From positions 1 through 13,301 of the forward strand of contig CAZCXH010000146.1 in NCBI GenBank assembly GCA_964502525.1: a stretch of DNA of 13,301 nt. The letters run 5' to 3'. How positions within the stretch are numbered: the stretch's first letter is position 1; each line of letters starts with the position of its first letter. Positions 1 to 7,432 of this stretch are shown here, in pieces. Source of the stretch: DATLYB01 sp964502525 (GTDB taxonomy: Bacteria > Bacteroidota > Bacteroidia > Chitinophagales > CAIOSU01). Below the pieces are notes generated by a model. The model saw only the letters and a list, made by a program, of their open reading frames with translations. It did not search any database and had not been told where the DNA came from. Position numbers and translations under genes: made by a program.

Positions 1-46
1 TTTCCTTCCCTTCAACTTCAACTCTAAGATTTTTTATTTGCAGCAT
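1..46 (-). CDS. sufC: SufC, Fe-S cluster assembly ATPase (N-terminal fragment)
   Basis: Only the first 15 codons are in the window; the gene runs off the left edge. On the minus strand an ATG at 46-44 opens the frame MLQIKNLRVEVEGKE, which matches the usual SufC start (a short beta strand, then K-N-L-x-V-x-V-E-G-K-E before the Walker A region). SufC is the ABC-type ATPase of the SufBCD scaffold, which builds iron-sulfur clusters in the cytoplasm. It begins 37 nt after the sufB stop and in the same direction, the normal sufB-sufC order, so the two are very probably co-transcribed. I expect sufD and sufS beyond the edge. No catalytic motif is inside the window, so the call rests on the N-terminal pattern and the position. 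Confidence 0.85.
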   Translation of the reverse strand, partial: MLQIKNLRVEVEGKE

Positions 47-83
47 CCTTCAAATTTTGGATTTCAATTATCGAATCAGCATA

Positions 84-1541
84 TTAGCCAACGCTTCCCT
101 CCAAACTCACCGCAAGCAGCTTCTGCGCTTCCACCGCAAATTCCATCGGCAGATGGTTGAACACTTCCCGGCAGTAACCGTTCACAATCAGGTTCATGGC
201 ATCTTCGGTTGAAAGTCCGCGCTGGTTGCAATAAAACATGATGTCCTCGCCTATCTTAGAAGTGGTTGCTTCGTGTTCAACTTTCGCAGTAGGATTACTG
301 ATTTCAAGATATGGAAAAGTGTGAGCACCGCATTTGTCGCCAATCAGCAATGAGTCGCATTGTGAAAAGTTGTAAGCATTCTTAGCGTTCTTGCTCACTC
401 TCACTAACCCGCGATAGCTGTTTTGCCCGTGACCTGATGAAATTCCTTTCGACACAATTCTGCTCCGCGTATTTTTTCCAAGATGAATCATTTTCGTGCC
501 GGTGTCAGCCTGCTGATAATTATTTGTAACGGCAACCGAATAAAATTCACCAATGGAGTTATCACCCTTCAAAATGCAGCTTGGATATTTCCAGGTGATG
601 GCAGAACCGGTTTCAACCTGCGTCCATGAAATTTTGGAATTCACTCCCTTACAGATTCCGCGCTTCGTCACGAAGTTGTAAATGCCGCCCTTGCCCTGCT
701 TGTCGCCCGGGTACCAGTTCTGAACGGTTGAATATTTTATTTCAGCATTATCCAATGCAATCAACTCAACCACCGCAGCGTGCAACTGATTTTCATCGCG
801 CATGGGAGCGGTGCAGCCTTCAAGGTAACTCACGTAGCTTCCTGCATCGGCAATAATTAATGTTCGCTCGAACTGACCGGTATTGGCGGCATTGATTCTG
901 AAATAGGTCGAAAGCTCCATCGGGCAACGTACGCCTTTCGGAATGTAGCAAAACGAGCCATCGCTGAACACAGCAGAATTCAAAGCGGCAAAATAATTAT
1001 CCCGCGCAGGCACAACGGAACCTAAATATTCCCTCACCAAATCGGGATGCTCCTGCACGGCTTCGCTGAATGAGCAGAAGATGATTCCCTTTTTCGCAAG
1101 CTCATCTTTGTAGGTGGTCTTTACAGAAACGCTGTCAATCACGGCATCCACGGCAACTCCTGTCAAACGTTTTTGTTCTTCCAAAGAAATTCCCAGCTTT
1201 TCGAAAGTGGCAAGCAACTCGGGATCCACTTCATCAAGGCTATTTAATGTAGATTTCTTTTTGGGAGCTGAGTAATAAACTATGTTTTGGTAATCAATCG
1301 GAGGGTGCTTCACGTTAGCCCAGGTAGGCTCGTGTTTCATTTCAAGCCATGCCCGATAAGCCTTCATCCGCCAATCAAGCATCCACTGAGGCTCAGCTTT
1401 CTTCTGCGAAATCAGGCGGACAATATCTTCATTCAAACCTTTAGGAATAGCATCTGCCTCAACATCGGTGTAGAACCCGTATTTGTAGTCACCGGTAGTT
1501 ACCTTATCAATTATGTTCACATCCTGGGGCATACCTATCAA
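84..1541 (-). CDS. sufB: SufB, Fe-S cluster assembly scaffold protein
   Basis: A 485-aa protein, close to the usual SufB length. SufB is the core of the cytoplasmic SufBC2D complex, on which sulfur from SufS/SufE and iron are assembled into a nascent cluster. The C-terminal half shows the SufB/SufD beta-helix region. The CGAHTFPYLEISN motif has Cys404, corresponding by motif to the cluster-building Cys405 of E. coli SufB, and it is followed by KVEHEATTSKIGED (about 420-433). Other SufB blocks are FSDGSFCYIPKGVRCP (about 192-207) and YLEGCTAPMRDENQLHAAVVEL (about 239-260). Translation may start at Met1 or at Met4 (1532); the conserved part (TGDYKYGF) begins near residue 16, so either works. 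It is divergent from the LolD-type gene, with 115 nt between them, and is followed by sufC. Confidence 0.97.
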   Translation of the reverse strand: MIGMPQDVNIIDKVTTGDYKYGFYTDVEADAIPKGLNEDIVRLISQKKAEPQWMLDWRMKAYRAWLEMKHEPTWANVKHPPIDYQNIVYYSAPKKKSTLNSLDEVDPELLATFEKLGISLEEQKRLTGVAVDAVIDSVSVKTTYKDELAKKGIIFCSFSEAVQEHPDLVREYLGSVVPARDNYFAALNSAVFSDGSFCYIPKGVRCPMELSTYFRINAANTGQFERTLIIADAGSYVSYLEGCTAPMRDENQLHAAVVELIALDNAEIKYSTVQNWYPGDKQGKGGIYNFVTKRGICKGVNSKISWTQVETGSAITWKYPSCILKGDNSIGEFYSVAVTNNYQQADTGTKMIHLGKNTRSRIVSKGISSGHGQNSYRGLVRVSKNAKNAYNFSQCDSLLIGDKCGAHTFPYLEISNPTAKVEHEATTSKIGEDIMFYCNQRGLSTEDAMNLIVNGYCREVFNHLPMEFAVEAQKLLAVSLEGSVG

Positions 1542-1556
1542 TAAGTATTTTCACCT

Positions 1557-1564
1557 CAAAAGTA
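1557..1564 (-). promoter_or_regulatory. Candidate -7 promoter element for sufBC
   Basis: On the minus strand this reads TACTTTTG, an exact match to the Bacteroidota -7 consensus TAnnTTTG. It lies 15 nt upstream of the sufB ATG at 1541 (24 nt from the alternative ATG at 1532). I see no good -33 TTTG at the expected spacing, so this is a motif match only. The leader would be very short if Met1 is the start, which slightly favours Met4. Confidence 0.35.
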
Positions 1565-1656
1565 GCTTATTTAGACAGAATCTAAAATAACGTCCGGATA
1601 AATTCAACAGATTTATTGCGGGAAAGTTTCGTTTCTTTAAACCACATTTTTAAATA

Positions 1657-2313
1657 ATGGCGCTGTTAAAGGCAAGCAATGTACATAAATCTTATGGCAC
1701 ACTGGAAGTGTTGAAAGGAATTGATTTAAGCGTTTCCCCCGGAGAGGTGGTTTCAATTGTCGGGGCTTCCGGTGCCGGAAAAAGTACATTGCTTCATATC
1801 CTCGGAACGCTCGATACTTTCGAGAAAGGCAGCGTGGTGATTGACGGGAAAAGCGTAAGCGGTTTAAATGGCAGGGAGCTTGCCCGTTTCAGGAACAGCA
1901 AGATCGGCTTCGTATTTCAGTTTCACCACCTTCTGCCGGAGTTCACAGCCCTTGAAAATGTACAGATACCGGCTTTGATAGCGGGAAACAGCCAGTCGGA
2001 ATCTAAAGATCATGCAATAAAACTGCTCGAAAATTTTGGCTTATCATCAAGGCTTCATCATAAGCCTGCTGAACTGTCAGGAGGTGAACAGCAAAGGGTT
2101 GCAGTGGCGCGGGCGCTGGTCAATCAGCCGGCAATTGTTTTTGCGGACGAGCCTTCGGGCAATCTCGATTCGGATAACTCCCGTGAATTGCATCAATTAT
2201 TTTTCAAGCTGCGGGATAAACTCGGTCAGACATTCATTATAGTGACTCATAATGCTGAATTGGCGGATATGGCGGACAGAAAGCTGGTGATAAAGGATGG
2301 GAAGATTTGTTAG
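1657..2313 (+). CDS. lolD: LolD-type ABC transporter ATP-binding protein
   Basis: A 218-aa single-domain ABC ATPase. Visible motifs are Walker A GASGAGKST (36-44), the Q-loop sequence FQFHHLLPEFTALENV (87-102), signature LSGGEQQRV (140-148), Walker B IVFADEPSGNLD (160-171) and the H-loop THN (197-199). The FQFHHLLPE and ADEPSGNLD wording is typical of the LolD/MacB group, which works with LolC/E-like membrane proteins to release lipoproteins from the inner membrane or to drive mechanotransmission. No membrane partner is encoded nearby, so the exact role (lipoprotein release or another export system) is inferred from family only. The length is normal and the ATG at 1657 sits just before the first beta strand. 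recQ follows in the same direction after a short spacer that contains a heptamer-type repeat. Confidence 0.9.
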   Translation: MALLKASNVHKSYGTLEVLKGIDLSVSPGEVVSIVGASGAGKSTLLHILGTLDTFEKGSVVIDGKSVSGLNGRELARFRNSKIGFVFQFHHLLPEFTALENVQIPALIAGNSQSESKDHAIKLLENFGLSSRLHHKPAELSGGEQQRVAVARALVNQPAIVFADEPSGNLDSDNSRELHQLFFKLRDKLGQTFIIVTHNAELADMADRKLVIKDGKIC

Positions 2314-2317
2314 AATA

Positions 2318-2345
2318 GTTTCGGGTTACGAGTTGTATGTTTGAA
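2318..2345 (+). repeat. Degenerate heptanucleotide tract, lolD-recQ spacer
   Basis: Four 7-nt units beginning with GTT follow each other at 2318, 2325, 2332 and 2339 (GTTTCGG, GTTACGA, GTTGTAT, GTTTGAA). The tract starts 4 nt after the lolD stop. It is the weakest of the six tracts and on its own could be chance; the stronger tracts elsewhere in the window make it more credible. The upstream in-frame ATG of recQ (2337) lies inside it. Confidence 0.45.
2336..2343 (+). promoter_or_regulatory. Possible -7 element upstream of recQ
   Basis: TATGTTTG matches the Bacteroidota TAnnTTTG element and overlaps the upstream ATG (2337) of the recQ frame. A TTTG lies at 2306-2309, but the spacing (26 nt) is longer than usual. 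If real, transcription would begin around 2350 and only the downstream ATG at 2400 could be used. The same bases also form part of the heptamer tract, so the match may be accidental. Confidence 0.22.
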
Positions 2346-2399
2346 TATGCCGATTGGACACCTGTGAGCGAGCTGACTAAAATATCTCCATCCATACCA

Positions 2400-4301
2400 A
2401 TGACTCCCGGTGAAGCGCTGGCGAGGCACTGGGGGCACCGGTCATTTCGTCCGTTACAGGAAGATATTATCCAATCTGTTTTAGAAGGAAATGATACGCT
2501 TGCGCTTCTTCCGACAGGCGGTGGGAAATCAATATGCTACCAGGTTCCCTCGATGATGAAGGATGGAATCTGTATTGTGATCTCCCCTCTTATCGCTTTG
2601 ATGAAAGATCAGGTGATGAATTTGCGAAAACGCGGAATTAAAGCTATTGCCATTTATTCCGGCATGAAGAAACGCGAGATTGATCTGCTGCTGGACAATT
2701 GCATACATGGCGCATATAAATTTTTATACTTATCACCTGAGAGGCTTTCCACCGAAATAGTTCAAACCCGAATAGAAAGGATGCCCGTCAATCTTCTCGC
2801 GGTGGATGAAGCGCATTGCATTTCGCAGTGGGGATATGATTTCCGTCCGCCCTATTTGAAAATTGCCGAGATAAGACCTTTTCTGAAAAGCGTTCCGGTT
2901 TTAGCCTTGACTGCAACGGCAACTGACGAGGTTAAAAAAGATATTTGCGAAAAACTGGAGTTTAAAAATGAAAGGATTTTCCAAAGCAGCTTTGAAAGGA
3001 AGAACATCGCCTATGTCGTCCGTTTCGAGGAAAACAAGCTGCACAAACTCGTTACGATATTCGACAGGACTCCCGGCTGCGGGATTGTGTATGTCAGAAA
3101 CCGCAAGCATGCGAAGGAGATTTCCGATTTCCTGAGAAAGAACCGCATTGCTGCCGATTATTACCATGCAGGACTCGAACTGAAGGAACGCTCTCTCAAG
3201 CAGGAAAAGTGGATTGCCAACGAAACGCGGATAATGGTGTGCACCAATGCGTTCGGCATGGGCATTGACAAGCCGGATGTGCGCTGCGTGGTGCATGTTG
3301 ACTTGCCGGAAAATATTGAAATGTATTACCAGGAATCGGGGCGGGCGGGGCGTGACGGGAAAAAATCATTTGCAGTTTTACTCTATAATTTGTCTGACAA
3401 GGCGGAAACGGAAAAGCGCATCAAAGGGAGCTTTCCATCCATTTCTGAAATTCAAAATATTTATACCGCGCTCGGAAATTATTTCCAGCTGGCGGTGGGG
3501 GCGGGGAAGGGCGAGAGCTATGATTTTGACATAGCCGCTTTCAGCAGGACATATAATTTTGAAATCCTTAAAACACATCACGCTCTCAGGCTGCTGGAGC
3601 AGCAAGGGCTGCTGGCTGTAAGCGATGCCGTTTTCACGCCCGCGAGAATGAAAATCATCGTCAGCAGGGAAGAGCTTTACAAATTCCAGGTGGCTAATGC
3701 CAACAGCGATCACATTGTTAAATTCCTGCTCAGAACACATATCGGGCTGTTTGATGAAATGGTGAATCTGAACGTAGGAGAAATTGCAAAGCGGTTGAAA
3801 ATTGACAAGCTGGAGCTGGTGAGAACGCTGGTATTGATGGATCACCTGAAGATTGCGGTTTATGAAAAGCAAACCGACCAGCCTCAGATCACGTTCCTCG
3901 AAGCAAGGGAAGACGCCCGCTACCTCGGTCTGGATGAGGGTTTCATCGGGAAACGAAAAAAGAATTATGAAAGCAGTTTGCTTAAAATGCTCGCCTATGC
4001 GATGAATAACAACCGCTGCCGCAGCCAATTCGTGCTTGACTACTTCGGGGAAACGGATAACTGCCGCTGCGGCATTTGTGATATTTGTTTGGAGAGGAAC
4101 AAAATCGGGATGTCGGATCTTGAGTTCGACAATGTGGTGGAAGAAATCAGGAAGCATCTTTCATCTGAAAGCCAACCGCTGGAGGCGCTTGTCCGGAAAA
4201 TCAAAAATTACAGCGAGCAGAAAGTTTTAAGCGCGATGCGATGGCTGCTCGATTCCGGTCAAATCATCCAGCAGGGAAACCATTTCATCTGGAAAGCTTG
4301 A
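2400..4301 (+). CDS. recQ: RecQ family ATP-dependent DNA helicase
   Basis: A superfamily 2, 3'-5' DNA helicase for recombination and replication-fork repair, 633 aa from the ATG at 2400. Counted from that start, it shows the RecQ motif 0 region HWGHRSFRPLQEDII (about 10-24), Walker A PTGGGKS (38-44), DEAH (136-139) followed by the aromatic-rich loop CISQWGYDFRP, motif III ALTATAT, and motifs V/VI in NAFGMGIDKPDVRCVVH and QESGRAGRDG. A RecQ zinc site follows (one Cys, then CGICDIC after YFGE), then a winged-helix region; I see no clear HRDC domain. The frame is open to an ATG at 2337, but those 21 extra residues precede the usual RecQ start and derive partly from a repeat, so I chose 2400. Its TGA stop overlaps the probable TTG start of the next gene. 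Confidence 0.95.
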   Translation: MTPGEALARHWGHRSFRPLQEDIIQSVLEGNDTLALLPTGGGKSICYQVPSMMKDGICIVISPLIALMKDQVMNLRKRGIKAIAIYSGMKKREIDLLLDNCIHGAYKFLYLSPERLSTEIVQTRIERMPVNLLAVDEAHCISQWGYDFRPPYLKIAEIRPFLKSVPVLALTATATDEVKKDICEKLEFKNERIFQSSFERKNIAYVVRFEENKLHKLVTIFDRTPGCGIVYVRNRKHAKEISDFLRKNRIAADYYHAGLELKERSLKQEKWIANETRIMVCTNAFGMGIDKPDVRCVVHVDLPENIEMYYQESGRAGRDGKKSFAVLLYNLSDKAETEKRIKGSFPSISEIQNIYTALGNYFQLAVGAGKGESYDFDIAAFSRTYNFEILKTHHALRLLEQQGLLAVSDAVFTPARMKIIVSREELYKFQVANANSDHIVKFLLRTHIGLFDEMVNLNVGEIAKRLKIDKLELVRTLVLMDHLKIAVYEKQTDQPQITFLEAREDARYLGLDEGFIGKRKKNYESSLLKMLAYAMNNNRCRSQFVLDYFGETDNCRCGICDICLERNKIGMSDLEFDNVVEEIRKHLSSESQPLEALVRKIKNYSEQKVLSAMRWLLDSGQIIQQGNHFIWKA

Positions 4302-5380
4302 AATCAATCATTTTCACGGTCACCAACGATTTGAACCACGACCAGCGGATGCACCGCATTTGCTCCTCTCTTCACAATGCCGGATACAGAGTGACGCTGG
4401 TGGGAAGAGAACGGAAAATTTCAAAGCCGCTTCCGGCAAAAGCCTTCCGGCAAAAAAGAATCCGTTGTTTCTTCGAAGCAGGCAAGCTATTTTATTTTGA
4501 ATATAACTTACGGCTCCTGTTTTGGCTTTTGTTTTATGGCAGCGCAGATTGCTATTCCGCAGTTGATCTTGACACCATTGCCCCTTGCCTGATTGCGGCA
4601 AAGCTGAAGGGGAAAAAGCTGGTCTATGATGCTCACGAATATTTCACTGAAGTTCCTGAGGTGATTAACCGCCCGTTTGTCAAGAAAGTCTGGCAGGCGG
4701 TAGAAAAATTTTCAATACCGAAAGTTGACAAGGCTTATACTGTCAGCGCGGGCATAGCGCAGCTTTTTGAACGGCAGTACAAGGTTCGTTTCGAGGTGAT
4801 CCGGAATGTGCCGCATAAAAATATTCTTACCAGCGAAGCGCCAGCGGAGGATTACATCCTCTATCAGGGAGCATTAAATGCCGGACGCGCCATCGAGTGT
4901 TATATCAAAGCCATGCATCATGTCAATTGCAAGCTGCTGCTTGCCGGAGAGGGTGATCTGTCCGAACCGCTGAGGATTTTGGTGAAGCAGGAAAAACTTG
5001 AGAGCAAAATAAAATTCCTTGGCTTGCTTCCTCCCGATGAATTGAAGAAAGTGACTTCTCGTGCTGAAATCGGTTTGAATTGCCTTGAAAATTCCGGCTT
5101 GAGCTATCGTCATTCACTTTCCAACAGAACATTTGATTACATCATGGCGGGCATCCCTCAAATCATATCTGATTTTCCGGAATACACGCAACTCAATAAC
5201 GAATTTGACATTGCCGTGGTGACAGCGAAACTTCTCCCGGAATCAATAGCAATTTCAATTAACCAACTGCTCTCTGATGAGCAACTATGCCAGCGGCTGA
5301 AAAACAACTGCATCAAAGCGCGGGAAATATTGAATTGGGAGAATGAAGAGAAAAAACTTTTAGCTATATATGAAACCTGA
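4298..5380 (+). CDS. GT4-like (GT-B fold) glycosyltransferase, TTG start
   Basis: A 360-aa glycosyltransferase. The N-terminal Rossmann strand (SIIFTVTNDLNHDQRMHRICSSL), DAHEYFTEV in the middle, LLLAGEGDL and FLGLLPPDEL in the C-terminal domain, and NRTFDYIMAGIPQIISDFPEY near the nucleotide-sugar site all fit the GT4/GT-B group seen in Bacteroidota glycan and lipopolysaccharide loci. Donor and acceptor cannot be told from the sequence. The start is inferred: the Rossmann strand begins right after a TTG at 4298-4300 that overlaps the recQ TGA (TTGA). The only upstream in-frame ATG (4241) would add residues read out of frame from recQ, and the next ATG inside would delete the first strand. The arrangement suggests translational coupling to recQ. 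The stop codon lies inside a perfect inverted repeat. Confidence 0.87.
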   Translation: MKSIIFTVTNDLNHDQRMHRICSSLHNAGYRVTLVGRERKISKPLPAKAFRQKRIRCFFEAGKLFYFEYNLRLLFWLLFYGSADCYSAVDLDTIAPCLIAAKLKGKKLVYDAHEYFTEVPEVINRPFVKKVWQAVEKFSIPKVDKAYTVSAGIAQLFERQYKVRFEVIRNVPHKNILTSEAPAEDYILYQGALNAGRAIECYIKAMHHVNCKLLLAGEGDLSEPLRILVKQEKLESKIKFLGLLPPDELKKVTSRAEIGLNCLENSGLSYRHSLSNRTFDYIMAGIPQIISDFPEYTQLNNEFDIAVVTAKLLPESIAISINQLLSDEQLCQRLKNNCIKAREILNWENEEKKLLAIYET

Positions 5381-5406
5381 CAGGTTTCACAAACCTGTCA
5401 GGTTTC
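5372..5406. terminator. Perfect 16-bp inverted repeat between convergent genes
   Basis: Arms 5372-5387 (GAAACCTGACAGGTTT) and 5391-5406 (AAACCTGTCAGGTTTC) are exact reverse complements around a 3-nt CAC loop. Each arm is itself almost palindromic (AAACCTG, one base, CAGGTTT). It lies between the end of the glycosyltransferase and the end of the minus-strand OmpA-family gene, where a bidirectional terminator is expected. No U-run follows directly on either strand, so termination is inferred from position and stem strength. The glycosyltransferase TGA (5378-5380) is at the centre of the left arm. AAACCTGTCAGGTTT-like palindromes are common between Bacteroidota genes, from my general knowledge. 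Confidence 0.6.
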
Positions 5407-5413
5407 ATAAAGC

Positions 5414-7339
5414 TTACTGCGCAGTAGTAATCCTGAATTCGGTTCTCCTGTTTTGCGCCCTGCCTTCCTCCGTGTCATTGGTGGCTACGGGCTGGGTTTC
5501 TCCGTAGCCTCTGTAAGTGAGCCTGCCCTGCTCAATTCCCTGGGCAATGAGAAAATCATAAACCGACTTGGCGCGCTGCTCCGACAGATTTTGGTTATAA
5601 GCAGGCTTCCCGACATTGTCTGTATGTCCTTCAATCTCTATTTTCAAAGCAGGGTAAGATTTCATGAATTCCATCAGGATTTCAAGTTCCGCCTGCGATT
5701 CGGGAAGGATGGAAGCGGAGTTGAACTCAAAGAAGATGTTCCGTAGTGCGGCTTTCTGCCCGGTTTTGATTTTTTTCAGATCGGCATTCAGCTTGAAGCT
5801 TTGCCCCGGCTTGGCTTTGTCCAATGTAAAATTTTGCGAATGAAACAAATAACCCGGTTTCGAGATGTTCATCGCGTAAGATTTCCCTTCTTCCAGCGTC
5901 AGAAGGTATTCCCCGTTTTTTTCATCCGAAGTCGTTTTGTTCACAGGCACCTTTGTGCTGAGGTCTATGAATTGAATATCAGCGGCAATTTTTTCTTTCG
6001 TTTCGTCATCAAACACAACTCCTTTCACGTAGGTCACCTTGCTCGGCTTTACTTCCTGCCCCAGGTTGAATGAATAGATGTCGAAATTTCTTTTCTCATC
6101 AACTACGTCATCATAGCGGTCGGAAGCGAAGTAGCCCGTTTTGCCATCCAATGAAACGAAGATGCCCTCTTCATTGCCGTAAGAGTTGATTGGAGGTCCG
6201 ATGTTCACGGGTTTCTGCCAACTGCCCTTCCCTTTTCTTACCGACATGAAAATATCCGCATTGCCGAAGCCCGGCAGTCCATCGGAAGAAAAATATAATG
6301 TTTTATTATCCGGATGGATGAACGGACGCTGCTCGTCAAGCGGAGTGTTGATTTGCGAGCCGAGGTTCTCCGGCTCGCTCCACTTGCCATCTTTCTGAAG
6401 TTCGGTTACCCAAATGTCCAATCCGCCTTCTCCTCCCTTGCGGTTGCTGCAGAAATATAAAGAGCGCCCGTCACCCGAAATGCAGGGCTGTGTTTCCTTC
6501 GCCACGCTGTTGACAGGCTGCCCGATGTTGGTTGGCTTCGACCACTCATCGCCCACTTTGTAGGAAACCCATATATCGCAGCTTCCGATGTTTTCATACG
6601 ATTCGCAGATGGTGAGGTAAAGCCTGCGTCCGTCAGGGGAGATGGCGGGAGCTGCTTCATTGCTTGGCGTGTTCACGTTCGGCAATCCGTGCGGCTCGCC
6701 CCAATCCTTGCCCAGCCAAAGACTGTAGAATATGTCTTCATTCACTAATTTGTTCTCACCGGTGATGTGGCGCGTGAAAAACAGCTTGTCACCGTCAGCC
6801 GTGATGGTCGGGAAATATTCGCGCCCGTCCGTGTTGATGAGCTTGTTCAGCGGCTCCACGCGCTTTTTCGCGTCCACGGGATTTTTTGCAAGGTATGCTT
6901 TAGCGAATGTCAGATTGTCCTCGATGCTTTTTGTTTTGGCGGCATCTCCTCCGTTTTCCTTAAATCTTTTCAAGTATTCCAGCCCCTCGTCAAAACGGTA
7001 GGTGGCAAGGCACAGCTTGGCAAGCCCGAGGTAAAGCTCATTGGCGTTCTTTGGATTGGGCGCTATCAGCTTGCTGAAAATCTTGTAGGCGTCCTCATGG
7101 CGCATGGTTTGCACGTAAACGTAAGCCAGCTTTTCCAGCGCAGCGGTATATTCCGGCTCAATCTCGATAGCTTTCAGAAATGCATTCTCCGCGGGTCCGA
7201 AGCGGTCCCATTGAAGATGTTCGGAACCTTCGTCATAGAATTTCTGCGCTTTTTTGGAAATGTTTTGACCGATTGTTGGCGAGCACATGGTGAATAAGAG
7301 GAGTGTCAAGGATGCAGCAGCTATAAGTCCATAGTCCAT
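5414..7339 (-). CDS. OmpA-family protein with TPR, PD40 and regulatory-like domains (PorE-like)
   Basis: About 641 aa from the ATG at 7339. Domains in order: hydrophobic export signal (about 5-20); TPR repeats (about 27-126); five WD40-like PD40 blades (about 171-426, e.g. AISPDGRRLYLT, CISGDGRSLYFCSN, IHPDNKTLYFSSDG); a carboxypeptidase-regulatory-like beta-sandwich (about 436-521); and an OmpA C-terminal peptidoglycan-binding domain (about 531-641) with GHTDNVG and NLSEQRAKSVYDFL. This is the architecture of PorE of the type IX secretion system, which anchors the machine to peptidoglycan, but similar paralogues occur in Bacteroidota, so the role is a suggestion. PorE is a lipoprotein; the Cys here sits in FTMC, a poor lipobox. 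The start is uncertain: the ATG lies in a heptamer tract and the signal lacks the usual basic N-end. The frame extends upstream to 7531, but that would overlap queE. Confidence 0.88.
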   Translation of the reverse strand: MDYGLIAAASLTLLLFTMCSPTIGQNISKKAQKFYDEGSEHLQWDRFGPAENAFLKAIEIEPEYTAALEKLAYVYVQTMRHEDAYKIFSKLIAPNPKNANELYLGLAKLCLATYRFDEGLEYLKRFKENGGDAAKTKSIEDNLTFAKAYLAKNPVDAKKRVEPLNKLINTDGREYFPTITADGDKLFFTRHITGENKLVNEDIFYSLWLGKDWGEPHGLPNVNTPSNEAAPAISPDGRRLYLTICESYENIGSCDIWVSYKVGDEWSKPTNIGQPVNSVAKETQPCISGDGRSLYFCSNRKGGEGGLDIWVTELQKDGKWSEPENLGSQINTPLDEQRPFIHPDNKTLYFSSDGLPGFGNADIFMSVRKGKGSWQKPVNIGPPINSYGNEEGIFVSLDGKTGYFASDRYDDVVDEKRNFDIYSFNLGQEVKPSKVTYVKGVVFDDETKEKIAADIQFIDLSTKVPVNKTTSDEKNGEYLLTLEEGKSYAMNISKPGYLFHSQNFTLDKAKPGQSFKLNADLKKIKTGQKAALRNIFFEFNSASILPESQAELEILMEFMKSYPALKIEIEGHTDNVGKPAYNQNLSEQRAKSVYDFLIAQGIEQGRLTYRGYGETQPVATNDTEEGRAQNRRTEFRITTAQ

Positions 7340-7353
7340 GGCCCATAGTCCAG
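7326..7353. repeat. Heptanucleotide tract at the start of the OmpA-family gene
   Basis: Four 7-nt units, AGTCCAT, AGTCCAT, GGCCCAT and AGTCCAG, cover 7326-7353 (ATGGACT-type on the minus strand). Three units contain CAT, giving minus-strand ATG codons beginning at 7346, 7339 and 7332, each in a different frame. Only the one at 7339 is in frame with the OmpA-family gene. Confidence 0.7.
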
Positions 7354-7386
7354 GGCTTATCAACCCAAGCCTATTGTAAACTGTCT

Positions 7387-7432
7387 GCCGTAAAGTATGG
7401 ACTACGGACCGTTGACCATTGACCTTTACGGC
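7387..7432. repeat. Heptanucleotide tract forming a hairpin at the queE 3' end
   Basis: Units of 7 nt run from 7396 to 7430: TATGGAC, TACGGAC, CGTTGAC, CATTGAC, CTTTACG. They are flanked by a perfect 9-nt inverted repeat, GCCGTAAAG (7387-7395) and CTTTACGGC (7424-7432). The inner part is also mostly self-complementary, with two mismatches, so the whole 46 nt can fold. The queE stop (7426-7428, minus strand) lies in one arm. No U-run follows, so I call it a repeat and not a terminator, although it might slow transcription between queE and the OmpA-family gene. Confidence 0.65.

Noticed and set aside
1..43. Apparent frameshift in a frame starting IIEIQNLKDAANKKS before sufC
   Set aside because: That frame is an accidental reading; the adjacent frame from the ATG at 46 gives a standard SufC N-terminus without any frameshift.
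3378..4157. Long minus-strand frame (259 codons) opposite recQ
   Set aside because: It lies entirely antisense to conserved RecQ coding sequence and shows no domain; it is a shadow frame. The same applies to the shorter antisense frames in sufB, the OmpA-family gene, nupC, pheA and the aminotransferase.
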